Shown here piece after piece: positions 1 through 8,481 of a stretch of DNA of 64,000 nucleotides (position 1 is the first letter of the stretch; every line of letters starts with the position of its first letter). Location of the stretch: NCBI RefSeq assembly GCF_000512695.2, contig NZ_AZRW02000002.1, positions 1 through 64,000 on the forward strand, read 5' to 3'. The notes beneath the pieces were generated by a model. It was not told the origin of the DNA. It saw nothing but the letters and a program-made list of their open reading frames with translations, and searched no databases. The translations under genes were made by a program, and so were the position numbers. The DNA comes from Pseudomonas sp. QTF5 (GTDB taxonomy: Bacteria > Pseudomonadota > Gammaproteobacteria > Pseudomonadales > Pseudomonadaceae).

Positions 1-113
1 ATGGCGGCGTGAGAACCGAAAATAATGTCCAAAATTACTGGACCAGATCAGCTTGCTCGCGAAGAACGATAACGCGGTATTTCAGGTAAATCGGAATTTC
101 CAAGGAGCTCACA

Positions 114-1220
114 ATGGCTGACCAAACCTCCCCCGCCCTGAAGGAAATTTTCAACGCCGAACGCCTCGCGCACATCGCCACCGAAATGACGGCGGTCTAT
201 CCCGGCTTTGATGCCAAGGCCTTCCTGAAACTGGCCAAAACCGGCCTCGCGGAGTTGTCAGTCATGCAACGCATAGCCTGCGTCAGCGAATGCCTGCACG
301 CGGTATTGCCGCTCGGTTATGAAGAATCCCTCGACGTCCTGCGCGCCCTCGCACCGCGCCTGAACAGCGCCTTCGTCAGCATGTTTTTGCCGCACTACGT
401 CGCAACCTACGGCGCTCACACATTCGATCTGTCGATGAATGCGCTCAAATATTTCACAGCCTTCGGCTCCTCGGAATTTGCGATCCGGCACTTTCTGCGC
501 CGCGATATCGAGCGCTCGTTGGCGCTGATGCACGACTGGTCGCTGGATGACAACGAACACGTCCGGCGCCTGGCCAGCGAAGGCAGCCGACCGCGCCTGC
601 CATGGTCGTTCCGCCTGGAACAGGTCCAGGCCGACCCGACACTGGCGGCTGCGATCCTCGACAACCTCAAGGCCGATGACAGTCTCTACGTGCGCAAATC
701 CGTGGCCAACCACCTCAACGACATCACCAAGGATCATCCCGAGTGGGTGCTGGATCTGATCGAGGGATGGTCGCTGGAAAACAAGCACACAGCCTGGATC
801 GCCAGACACGCCCTGCGCAGTTTGATCAAACAGGGTAACAAGCGAGCGCTGGCAATCATTGGCGCGGGCGGCAAGCCCGAGGTTGAAATCATTGACGTGA
901 AGGTTGAGCCGGCGGTGATACGTCTGGGTGAGAAAATCACCCTGTCTTTCAGAGTGAAGTCCACGGTCCCGGATAGTCAGCGATTGGTGATCGATTACGC
1001 TATCGATTATGTCAAAGCCAACGGCAGCACCTCGGCAAAGGTGTTCAAACTTAAAGCCCTCACGCTGTCCGACAATGCCAGCGAAGCCATCAGCCGCAGT
1101 CAGCACATCAAGGAACTGACCACCCGCAGGCACTATGCCGGCCAGCACGCGGTGCACATTCTGGTAAATGGCGAACGCTTGGCCAGCACCCAATTCCGAA
1201 TTATCGCTGACGCTCATTAA
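114..1220 (+). CDS. alkC: DNA-3-methylpurine/3-methylcytosine glycosylase AlkC
   Basis: A 368-residue protein that reads as an AlkC-type DNA alkylation repair glycosylase. The N-terminal two thirds are helical HEAT-like repeats. The last ~100 residues (from about 265) are predicted beta-rich, matching the Ig-like domain known in Pseudomonas AlkC. AlkC enzymes excise N3-alkylated bases from DNA without flipping them out. AAGGAG lies 7 nt before the ATG and fixes the start. Its 3' end overlaps the convergent cytochrome b561 gene by 20 bp. It stands alone, with no ada or alkB neighbour. AlkD is the alternative family, but length and the C-terminal domain favour AlkC. Confidence 0.85.
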   Translation: MADQTSPALKEIFNAERLAHIATEMTAVYPGFDAKAFLKLAKTGLAELSVMQRIACVSECLHAVLPLGYEESLDVLRALAPRLNSAFVSMFLPHYVATYGAHTFDLSMNALKYFTAFGSSEFAIRHFLRRDIERSLALMHDWSLDDNEHVRRLASEGSRPRLPWSFRLEQVQADPTLAAAILDNLKADDSLYVRKSVANHLNDITKDHPEWVLDLIEGWSLENKHTAWIARHALRSLIKQGNKRALAIIGAGGKPEVEIIDVKVEPAVIRLGEKITLSFRVKSTVPDSQRLVIDYAIDYVKANGSTSAKVFKLKALTLSDNASEAISRSQHIKELTTRRHYAGQHAVHILVNGERLASTQFRIIADAH

Positions 1221-1773
1221 CACCCACACCAGAGCCCCCCGGCAGCATGCGCGTGAGCGTGTTGTCCCGGACCCAATAGTGATGGAACAACCCCGCCGCT
1301 GCATGCAAACCAATCAACCAGTAGCCGGTGCTGCCAAGCAATTCATGCCAATGCTTGAGTTGCTTGGCCAGATCGGGATCAACCGCAACCGGCGCCGGCA
1401 AGAAAAAGCCGAAATACGGCATCGGCTTGCCCCCGGCGGCCAGCATCAACCAGGCCAATAGCGGCGTAGCGATCATCAGCCCATACAGCGCCAGGTGCAT
1501 GAGGTGCGAGACGCCGGCCTGCCAGGTGGGCGGGGTCGGGGTAATCGATGGCCGGGGCGTGAGGCGCCCGAGCAAGCGAACCCAAACCAGCACAAAAATG
1601 CTCAACCCGAATATGCCGTGCAGCCCCAGAAACAGGCCCTTCAGGGCATGTCCACGGGGCAACAATCCTTTGATCTCGATGCAACCATAAACGCCGACGA
1701 ACAGCGCCAGCATCAGCCAGTGCAAGGTGATCGAGAGTTTTCCATACCGGTGTACTGCTGAATCTCGGGTCAT
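1201..1773 (-). CDS. Cytochrome b561 family membrane protein
   Basis: About 190 residues with four hydrophobic helices and conserved histidines placed as in the bacterial di-haem cytochrome b561 family: LHW in helix 1, MHLALYG in helix 3, and LHAAAGLFHHYW in helix 4. Such proteins carry electrons between quinone and periplasmic acceptors such as superoxide. The start chosen is the internal ATG (MTRDSAVHRYGK), where family similarity begins; an in-frame start 13 codons upstream exists. The physiological partner cannot be told from the context. Confidence 0.85.
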   Translation of the reverse strand: MTRDSAVHRYGKLSITLHWLMLALFVGVYGCIEIKGLLPRGHALKGLFLGLHGIFGLSIFVLVWVRLLGRLTPRPSITPTPPTWQAGVSHLMHLALYGLMIATPLLAWLMLAAGGKPMPYFGFFLPAPVAVDPDLAKQLKHWHELLGSTGYWLIGLHAAAGLFHHYWVRDNTLTRMLPGGSGVGVNERQR

Positions 1774-1870
1774 ACAGGGCCTCGTGAAGATCAGTGGCGG
1801 CTGCCGACTCATTTCGTACAGCCTGGATCCGGTTTCGTCGAACCGACCGGCGCCACCCTGCCCGTCCAGT

Positions 1871-1909
1871 CTTAAGACAATCTGAAGGTCACCTTCAGAC
1901 TCCGTTAAG
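1871..1909. promoter_or_regulatory. Palindrome and CTTAAG/GTTAAG repeats upstream of the T_hemolysin operon
   Basis: A perfect 9-bp inverted repeat with a single-base centre (TCTGAAGGT-C-ACCTTCAGA, 1881-1899) is bracketed by CTTAAG at 1871 and GTTAAG at 1904. It lies 50-90 bp before the first operon gene. CTTAA-type half-sites are typical of PmrA/QseB-class OmpR regulators, and this operon ends in such a regulator, so autoregulation is inferred. Confidence 0.45.
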
Positions 1910-1959
1910 AATTGCCTCTGATACTCCTCCCGAACTTACTCAGGGAGGCGTTCTTGCCC

Positions 1960-2637
1960 ATGCCCGATTTCGACTGGAACATCCCTCTGCCCCTGCACTT
2001 CGGTCAAGCCGAAACCCCGCAGATGAGTCTGGCCAGAGCCTTGCCGGACGATCCCCAGCGTCCGGTCTTCGAAGCCTTTATCCAGCAACGTTTTCGAAAG
2101 GCTCATGGCGCCGACATCCGCCAATTCATGCCGCAGCTGTTCGGCATGAGCGATGCGTCAGGCACGCTGTGTGCGGTGGCTGGCGTACGACTGGCCAGTG
2201 CCGAACCCTTGTTTCTGGAGCGTTACCTGGACGAGGCGATCGATCCGCTGATCAGCGACGCTGCCGGCCAACCCGTGGACCGGGCCGGTATTGTCGAGGT
2301 CGGGAACCTCGCCGCCAGCGATACCGGCAGTGCGCGCCTGAGCATCATTGCCATCACCTACCTGTTGGCAATGGGCGGGCTGGAATGGGTGGCGTTCACC
2401 GGCAACATCGGGCTGGTGAATAGTTTTCATCGCTTGGGCTTGAAGCCAGTGACGCTCTGCGCCGCCGATCCTGTGCGGCTGGGCGACGACCGTCACCTCT
2501 GGGGCAGTTATTACGAGAGTCAGCCATGGGTGCATGTCGGCAACATCCGCGCCGGTTTCATCCATTTGCGCAACATCGGTCTGTTCAATCGCCTGGGGTT
2601 GCCGACGTCCCTTGAGGAGTCCAGCCATGTCGCTTGA
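1960..2637 (+). CDS. Thermostable hemolysin family (T_hemolysin) protein
   Basis: A 225-residue cytoplasmic protein of the T_hemolysin family, named for the Vibrio delta-thermostable hemolysin. It has no signal peptide. The central segment (residues ~110-165: VEVGNLA, then an IAITYLLAMGG helix, then FHRLGLKP) has the look of a GNAT/LuxI-like acyltransferase core; that resemblance is my inference. GGGAGG 11 nt upstream supports this ATG; an earlier in-frame start at 1912 lacks such a site. It is the first gene of a seven-gene operon and overlaps the ligase by 11 bp. The family name should not be read as proof of hemolysis. Confidence 0.8.
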   Translation: MPDFDWNIPLPLHFGQAETPQMSLARALPDDPQRPVFEAFIQQRFRKAHGADIRQFMPQLFGMSDASGTLCAVAGVRLASAEPLFLERYLDEAIDPLISDAAGQPVDRAGIVEVGNLAASDTGSARLSIIAITYLLAMGGLEWVAFTGNIGLVNSFHRLGLKPVTLCAADPVRLGDDRHLWGSYYESQPWVHVGNIRAGFIHLRNIGLFNRLGLPTSLEESSHVA

Positions 2638-4108
2638 AATGGAGCGCTTCAAACAGACCCTGCGCAGTCATGCCGAACGCAAGACCAACGCCATCACCTT
2701 GTGGGGCGATCAGTTGAAACTGGACTACGCCACGCTGTACGCCGAGGTCATGTACCGCCAACAGCGTCTACGCGATGAGCACGTCAACGTGGTCGCGCTG
2801 GCGCTGGACAATGGCACCGAGGCGATGCTCTGGGACCTGGCCGTACTGTTCGAAGGCCTGACCTGCCTGACGTTGCCGCCCTTCTTCAGCCCGGCACAAC
2901 GCAATCATTGCCTGCAACAGAGCCAGGCCGAGCTGGTGATTGCCGAACCGGAACTGGAAGCCGAACTGCAGGCGGCCGGCTACGAGAAGACCGGCGCATT
3001 CTGGCGTCGCACCTTCAGCGGTCCGAACCGGATACCCGAAGGCACCGCCAAACTGACCTTCACCTCAGGCACCACCGGTACGCCCAAAGGCGTGTGCCTG
3101 AGCGCCGAAAGCCTTTTGCAGGTGGCCCGTGAACTGGATCAGGCGAGCAAGCCCACCGATCCGCGGCATCACCTGGCACTGCTGCCCCTGGCGATTCTGC
3201 TGGAAAACCTCGGCTGTTATGCCGCGCTGTATGCCGGCGCGACCTTGAGCGTACCGAGCCAGAAAACCCTGGGCATTCAAGGCGCCAGCGGTGTCGATGT
3301 ACCGCGGCTGTTGGGTTGTCTGGCCACCCGAAAACCGGAAAGTCTGATCCTGGTGCCGCAGTTGCTGCTGATGCTGGTCAGCGCCGCCGAGCAAAAAGCA
3401 TTCAACCCCCAATCGTTGCGTTTTGCCGCGGTCGGTGGCGCACGGGTTTCCGAAGAGTTACTGCATCGCGCACAGCGCATCGGCATTCCGGTTTACGAGG
3501 GTTACGGGTTGTCGGAATGCTCGTCGGTGGTGTGCCTCAATCGCCCGGGCGCGCGCCGCCCGGGTAGCGTCGGCCGGCCCCTGCCCCACGTCGAGATTCG
3601 CCTGGCCGACGATGGTGAAGTGCTGGTCAAGGGCTCGACCCTACTTGGCTATCTGGGGCAAGCGCCCTTCAGCGATGATTGGTGGCCGACCGGCGATCTT
3701 GGCGAGTTCGACCCGGAAGGTTTTCTCTACCTCAACGGGCGCAAGAAGCATCAGTTCGTCACCAGTTTCGGCCGCAACGTCAATCCGGAATGGGTCGAGG
3801 CCGAACTCACTCAGCGTCGTCACATCGCTCAGGCGTTCGTCTACGGCGAAGCGATGCCGAGCAACCACGCCCTGCTCTGGCCCCATCGGCCGGACTGCAC
3901 CGATGAAGAGCTCGCCGCCGCCGTGGCCCAGTCCAACGAGGCCTTGCCCGATTACGCCCAGGTTCATCACTGGACCCGTCTCGATCAACCGTTCACCGCC
4001 GCCAATGGCTTGCTGACCGCCAATGGCCGACCGCGCCGCGACGCCATCGTCGAGCGTTACCGGGCGCAGCTCACTGAACCCGTTTTTTCCGAGGAATCCG
4101 CATCATGA
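2627..4108 (+). CDS. AMP-forming acyl/aryl-CoA ligase-like enzyme
   Basis: A 493-residue adenylate-forming enzyme that would activate a carboxylic acid as acyl-AMP. The P-loop TSGTTGTPKG is at 146-155, YEGYGLSE at ~290-297, and the TGD motif at ~355. At the C-terminal position where the catalytic lysine normally sits the sequence reads NGRPRR, so the lysine may be arginine here. GAGGAG precedes the ATG, which lies inside the end of the hemolysin-family gene, and the 3' end overlaps the oxidase by ATGA. No carrier-protein gene is nearby, so transfer to CoA or directly to an amine is likelier than to an ACP. The substrate is unknown. Confidence 0.85.
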   Translation: MSLEMERFKQTLRSHAERKTNAITLWGDQLKLDYATLYAEVMYRQQRLRDEHVNVVALALDNGTEAMLWDLAVLFEGLTCLTLPPFFSPAQRNHCLQQSQAELVIAEPELEAELQAAGYEKTGAFWRRTFSGPNRIPEGTAKLTFTSGTTGTPKGVCLSAESLLQVARELDQASKPTDPRHHLALLPLAILLENLGCYAALYAGATLSVPSQKTLGIQGASGVDVPRLLGCLATRKPESLILVPQLLLMLVSAAEQKAFNPQSLRFAAVGGARVSEELLHRAQRIGIPVYEGYGLSECSSVVCLNRPGARRPGSVGRPLPHVEIRLADDGEVLVKGSTLLGYLGQAPFSDDWWPTGDLGEFDPEGFLYLNGRKKHQFVTSFGRNVNPEWVEAELTQRRHIAQAFVYGEAMPSNHALLWPHRPDCTDEELAAAVAQSNEALPDYAQVHHWTRLDQPFTAANGLLTANGRPRRDAIVERYRAQLTEPVFSEESAS

Positions 4109-4779
4109 GTTTTTTCGACACCCTGCAAGAAGCCACCCTGCAAGAACGCCACGAGTTGTTCAACCTGCCGATCATCCGCGATGCCCTTGAGGGCAAGGTC
4201 AGCCTGGACAGCTACCGCGCCTTTCTCGCCCAAGCCTACTACCACGTGCGCCATACCGTGCCGTTGATGATGGCGTGCGGCGCACGTCTGCCGCTGCGGC
4301 TGGAATGGCTGCGCAAAGCGGTGTGCGAGTACATCGAGGACGAATACGGCCACGAACAGTGGGTACTCGACGACATCGAGGCCTGTGGCGGCGACAGAGA
4401 GGCGGTGCGTAACGGTCGTCCCTCGCTGCCAATCGAGTTGATGGTCAGCTTCCTCTACGACCTGATTGCCCGAGACAACCCGGTGGGCCTGTTCGGCATG
4501 GTCAACGTGCTGGAAGGCACCAGCATTGCCCTGGCCACCCACGCGGCCGGCAGCATCCGCGAACGCCTGGCGCTGCCGGAAACCGCCTTCAGCTACCTGA
4601 GCTCCCACGGCTCGCTGGATATCGAACACATGCAGACCTACCGCCGGCTGATGAACACACTCGAAGACCCGGAGGATCAAGCCGCGGTGATTCATGCCTC
4701 GAAGGTCGTTTACAAACTCTATACCGACATGTTCCGCGGCCTGCCCCGCGATGGGGAGAACTTGCATGCAGCTGCATGA
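4105..4779 (+). CDS. TenA/haem-oxygenase-like diiron oxidase (HDO)
   Basis: A 224-residue all-helical protein of the TenA/haem-oxygenase-like fold. It carries a full set of metal ligands of the HDO superfamily: E80-x2-H83, E137 in VLEGTS, and H168-x3-D172-x2-H175. Members oxidise fatty acids or amino acids (UndA, SznF and CADD are known relatives). True TenA thiaminases use a cysteine instead of this metal set. ATGA coupling to the ligase suggests they act in sequence. It is often annotated as a TenA transcriptional regulator, which the ligands argue against. Confidence 0.82.
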   Translation: MSFFDTLQEATLQERHELFNLPIIRDALEGKVSLDSYRAFLAQAYYHVRHTVPLMMACGARLPLRLEWLRKAVCEYIEDEYGHEQWVLDDIEACGGDREAVRNGRPSLPIELMVSFLYDLIARDNPVGLFGMVNVLEGTSIALATHAAGSIRERLALPETAFSYLSSHGSLDIEHMQTYRRLMNTLEDPEDQAAVIHASKVVYKLYTDMFRGLPRDGENLHAAA

Positions 4780-5575
4780 AGCCCGTGTGGTTTTGACTGG
4801 AGCCAGCGGCGGTATCGGCCTGGCCATTGCCAGCGCCCTGTGTGCCAGTGGCGCGCGGGTGTTGGCCGTATCCCGGCACCGGGAGTCGCTGGAGCCCTTG
4901 CTCGAACGCTACCCGCTGCACCTGTGTTGGGTCGGCGCTGACCTGACCGTCCCCGGCGACCGACGCAAAGTGCTGGCCGCGGCCGAAGCCATCGGCGGCA
5001 TCAACCTGCTGGTCAATGCCGCCGGGATCAATCACTTCGCCATGCTCGAACAGCTCGATGACAGCGAGATCAATGCGATGCTGGCGGTGAACATCAGCGC
5101 ACCGATCTGCCTGACCAAGCTTTTGCTGCCGCTGCTCAAGCAAGCCGAGAGCGCCATGGTGGTAAACGTCGGCTCGACCTACGGCTCCATCGGCTATCCC
5201 GGTTACGCCAGCTATTGCGCCACCAAGTTTGCCCTGCGCGGTTTCTCCGAAGCCCTGCGCCGGGAGCTGGCCGACACCCGGGTCAGCGTGCTTTACGTTG
5301 CCCCCCGGGCGACCCACACCAGCATGAACAGCCCGGCGGCCCAGGCGCTGAACGATGCGCTCAAAGCCAATGTCGACGATCCGCAAACCGTCGCCTCGGC
5401 GGTCATCCGCGCCATTGCCGGTGACCGCCGCGATTTGTACCTGGGCTGGCCGGAACGCTTTTTCGTCCGCCTGAACAGCCTGTTGCCGCATCTGGTGGAC
5501 CGTGGTTTGCGCAAGCGGTTGCCGCTGATCCGTCGCCTCAGTCAGAAGCCCGATAACGAGAGCCTCAAACCATGA
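4766..5575 (+). CDS. Short-chain dehydrogenase/reductase (SDR)
   Basis: A 269-residue classical SDR. The NAD(P)-binding motif TGASGGIG is near the N-terminus, VNAAG follows, and the catalytic Ser and YCATK (Y-x3-K) lie around residues 137-155. The chosen ATG (MQLHEA) sits inside the end of the oxidase gene behind a GGGGAG site. An upstream in-frame start would add 24 residues unlike the family. It would reduce or oxidise a carbonyl/alcohol in the pathway product. Coupled by ATGA to the next gene. Confidence 0.88.
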   Translation: MQLHEARVVLTGASGGIGLAIASALCASGARVLAVSRHRESLEPLLERYPLHLCWVGADLTVPGDRRKVLAAAEAIGGINLLVNAAGINHFAMLEQLDDSEINAMLAVNISAPICLTKLLLPLLKQAESAMVVNVGSTYGSIGYPGYASYCATKFALRGFSEALRRELADTRVSVLYVAPRATHTSMNSPAAQALNDALKANVDDPQTVASAVIRAIAGDRRDLYLGWPERFFVRLNSLLPHLVDRGLRKRLPLIRRLSQKPDNESLKP

Positions 5576-6216
5576 AAAAAATCGTCACTTGCCTGCTGCT
5601 CGGATTGTTGAGCCAAAGCGTCTGGGCGCTGGACGCCGCCGATCAGCAGCGCCTTAATGGCATTCAGCAAAGCTGGGCGCACATTCAATACGAATTGCCC
5701 GCCGACCAGCGTACCGCGGCCTTCGAAAAACTCGCGACCCTGGCCTCGGCGTTCACCCAAGAACGCCAATCCCTGGCCGAAGCGTGGATCTGGTCCGGCA
5801 TTGTCACCAGCAGTTGGGCCGGAGCCCAGGGTGGCCTCGGCGCCCTGAGCAAGGTCAAGGCCGCCAAAGTCGACCTGGAAAAAGCCCTCACCATTGATCC
5901 CAAGGCCCTGCAAGGCTCGGCCTATACCAGCCTCGCGGCGCTGTATGATCGCGTGCCCGGCTGGCCCCTCGGTTTCGGCGATGCCGACAAGGCCGAACAA
6001 CTGTTAAAGCAAGCCTTGCAGCTGAACCCGGCCGGCATCGACAGTCTGTACTTCTGGGGTGATCACCTTTACCGTCAAAAGCGCTATGGTGAAGCCAAGG
6101 ACGCACTGCAAAAAGCCCTGCAAGCGGCACCGCGTCCTGGCCGGGAAAGCGCCGACGCCGGGCGCCGCAAAGACATCGAAGCATTACTGGTGGACGTGAA
6201 CAAGAAACTCAACTGA
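5572..6216 (+). CDS. Secreted TPR-containing protein
   Basis: A 214-residue protein with a clear signal peptide (MKKIVTCLLLGLLSQSVWA) and helical TPR-like repeats over about 60-205, including LEKALTIDPKA and LLKQALQLNPAG. It resembles periplasmic TRAP-associated TatT-like TPR proteins, but no TRAP transporter is present. It starts in an ATGA overlap with the SDR and ends 11 bp before the response regulator. A scaffold or sensor-partner role in the periplasm is possible. Function unknown. Confidence 0.75.
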   Translation: MKKIVTCLLLGLLSQSVWALDAADQQRLNGIQQSWAHIQYELPADQRTAAFEKLATLASAFTQERQSLAEAWIWSGIVTSSWAGAQGGLGALSKVKAAKVDLEKALTIDPKALQGSAYTSLAALYDRVPGWPLGFGDADKAEQLLKQALQLNPAGIDSLYFWGDHLYRQKRYGEAKDALQKALQAAPRPGRESADAGRRKDIEALLVDVNKKLN

Positions 6217-6227
6217 CAGGAGTCCGC

Positions 6228-6890
6228 GTGCGCTTATTACTGATCGAGGATGACATGGCCCTCGGCGAGGGCATTCATCAGGCCCTGGGCCGTGAGGGTT
6301 ACACCGTCGACTGGCTGCAAGACGGCAGCAGTGCCTTGCATTCGCTGCTCAGCGAGACGTTTGACCTGGCCGTGCTCGACCTCGGCCTGCCGCGCATGGA
6401 CGGTCTGCAAGTGCTGCACCGCCTGCGTGAAAGCGGGTCCAACCTGCCTGTACTGATCCTCACCGCCCGGGATGCCACCGAAGACCGCATCGCCGGACTG
6501 GATGCCGGGGCCGACGATTACCTGATCAAGCCCTTCGACCTGGCCGAACTCAAGGCTCGCCTGCGGGCCTTGTTGCGGCGTAGCGCCGGTCGCGCCCAAG
6601 TGCTGATCGAACACGCCGGCATCAGCCTGAACCCCGGCACCCAGCAAGTCAGCTATCAAGGCGAGCCGGTGGCGCTGACGCCCAAGGAGTATCAACTGCT
6701 CCACGAATTGCTTTCGCCGCCGGGCCGGGTCATGACCCGCGATCACCTGATGCAACTGCTTTACGGCTGGAACGAAGAAGCCGAAAGCAACACCCTGGAA
6801 GTGCATATCCATCACCTGCGCAAGAAGTTCTCCACCGACCTGATCCGCACCATTCGCGGTGTCGGGTACCTGGTGGAGGAGCGTCGATGA
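6228..6890 (+). CDS. OmpR-family response regulator (PmrA/QseB-like)
   Basis: 220 residues: an N-terminal receiver with the acidic pair EDD, phospho-acceptor Asp at 51 in VLDLGLPRMDG and the conserved Lys in LIKPFD, then a winged-helix DNA-binding domain ending IRTIRGVGYLVEE. The start is GTG, with CAGGAG upstream. It is cotranscribed with the biosynthetic genes and overlaps the kinase by ATGA, so it is the likely local regulator. Confidence 0.93.
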   Translation: MRLLLIEDDMALGEGIHQALGREGYTVDWLQDGSSALHSLLSETFDLAVLDLGLPRMDGLQVLHRLRESGSNLPVLILTARDATEDRIAGLDAGADDYLIKPFDLAELKARLRALLRRSAGRAQVLIEHAGISLNPGTQQVSYQGEPVALTPKEYQLLHELLSPPGRVMTRDHLMQLLYGWNEEAESNTLEVHIHHLRKKFSTDLIRTIRGVGYLVEERR

Positions 6891-8305
6891 CTTCGATCCG
6901 GCGTCGCACCCTGACGCTGATCATCGGCCTGATGCTGACTGGCCTGGCGATCATCAGCGTACTCAACCTGCACGACAGCAATCACGAAATTGCCGAAGTC
7001 TACGACGCCCAACTGGCCCAGAACGCCCGGCTGCTGCAGGGTGTGATGCGCATGCCGCTGGCCAGCAATGAACACGCCGAACTGTATCAAGCGTTCAACA
7101 AGGCCTTGAGTGAAGCGGTGCCGAGAGTCGATGGTCATCCCTATGAAAGCAAAATTGCCTTTCAGGTATGGAATCGCAAGGGCGAAGTGCTGGTGCACAC
7201 CGCCAGTGCGCCCTCCTTCACGACCCCGCCGACGAAATCCGGTTTCAGCGATGTGGTGGATCTGCACAACCGCCATTGGCGGGTGTTCATGCTCGAAGAC
7301 AAACAGAGTGACCTGCGCATCTGGGTCGGTGAACGGGACGACGTACGTGCGGACCTTGTAGACCGGATCGTGCGTCATACCCTGTGGCCCAATGTGCTGG
7401 GCAGCCTGATATTGGCGACCATGGTCTGGCTGGCCATTGGTTGGGGGCTCAAACCCCTGGCCAATATGGCGGAAACGTTGCGGGCACGGCACAGCGGTTC
7501 TCTGGAGCCGTTGCAACTGACCCCGTTACCCAGCGAACTGGAACCGATGCAAGCAGCGCTCAACCGCATGCTCGCGCAAATTCAAGAAGTGCTTGGCCGC
7601 GAGCGGCGCTTCATCGCCGACGCCGCTCATGAATTACGCACGCCGCTGGCCGTGCTGCGGGTGCATGCGCAAAACCTGCAGGAAGCCGGCACGGAACAGG
7701 AACGTCGCGAATCCCTGGCGTTCCTGATTGCCGGGGTCGACCGCACCAGCCGCCTGGTCAATCAGCTGCTGACCATGGCCCGTCTCGAACCCAAGGCCGT
7801 GGCGCCGGTGCTGACCAGCATCGACCTGAGCGAAACCGTGCGCGCCAGTCTGGCCCAGCTCACACCCTGGTTATTGAGCAGGAACCTGGAACTGGCCTTC
7901 GACGTCGATGACCAGCCTTTTGAAGTCCTCGCCGACGCCGCCGCCATCGACATCGCCCTGAACAATCTGGTCACCAACGCTGCGAATTTTTCACCGGAAC
8001 ATGGCGTCATCACCGTGCAATTGAGCCAAGAGGACGGGTTCTACAACTTGAGCGTCCAGGACCAGGGGCCGGGCATCGACGAAGCGGATCGTACGCGGTT
8101 GTTCGAACGTTTTTACAGCCGAGCAAATACCGGGGGCGCGGGGTTGGGGCTGACCATCGTCAGCACCATAGCGACGCGGCTGGGTGGGCGGATTACGCTG
8201 GTCAATTCACCCGAAGGCGGGCTGCGGGCGACCCTGTCGATTCCCGATGGCCAGAACCACAACTCTGTGCAACGGACCACCCGCGAGCTGCCGCCCAATG
8301 GCTGA
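6887..8305 (+). CDS. Sensor histidine kinase (PmrB/QseC-like)
   Basis: A 472-residue membrane kinase. TM1 is at ~8-28, followed by a ~130-residue periplasmic sensor, TM2 at ~165-188, HAMP, and a HisKA box with the phospho-His in DAAHELRTPLAVL. The HATPase domain shows the N box NNLVTNAANFSPEH and the G boxes GPGID and GGAGLGLTIV. It is the last gene of the operon. The partner is the response regulator it overlaps. The ligand is unknown; the cotranscribed periplasmic TPR protein is one candidate partner. Confidence 0.92.
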   Translation: MTSIRRRTLTLIIGLMLTGLAIISVLNLHDSNHEIAEVYDAQLAQNARLLQGVMRMPLASNEHAELYQAFNKALSEAVPRVDGHPYESKIAFQVWNRKGEVLVHTASAPSFTTPPTKSGFSDVVDLHNRHWRVFMLEDKQSDLRIWVGERDDVRADLVDRIVRHTLWPNVLGSLILATMVWLAIGWGLKPLANMAETLRARHSGSLEPLQLTPLPSELEPMQAALNRMLAQIQEVLGRERRFIADAAHELRTPLAVLRVHAQNLQEAGTEQERRESLAFLIAGVDRTSRLVNQLLTMARLEPKAVAPVLTSIDLSETVRASLAQLTPWLLSRNLELAFDVDDQPFEVLADAAAIDIALNNLVTNAANFSPEHGVITVQLSQEDGFYNLSVQDQGPGIDEADRTRLFERFYSRANTGGAGLGLTIVSTIATRLGGRITLVNSPEGGLRATLSIPDGQNHNSVQRTTRELPPNG

Positions 8306-8400
8306 ATGACTACAACCCCGCTCCTACAGGGGAAGGGTGCATGCGGCACATCCTGTTCGTGGCCGCTGAACAATCTGTGGCGAGGGCGCTTGCTCCCGCT

Positions 8401-8430
8401 GGGCCGCGAAGCGGCCCCAAAAAAGGGGCC
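8401..8430. terminator. Nested hairpins after the two-component operon
   Basis: Two overlapping stems: GGCCGC-gaa-GCGGCC from about 8402, and GGCCCC-aaaaaa-GGGGCC at 8413-8430. They lie between the convergent kinase and DUF6124 genes. There is no strong T-tract, so efficiency is uncertain. Confidence 0.5.
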
Positions 8431-8481
8431 ACTGCACAACCCTGCGTCAGTCACTCACTCACTCACCACAGCAGCCCATAC

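Noticed and set aside
258..1313. 351-codon minus-strand ORF over alkC
   Set aside because: Shadow frame of a confidently identified gene.
8449..8465. TCAC tandem repeat as a phase-variable microsatellite
   Set aside because: Only about four units and outside any gene or promoter.
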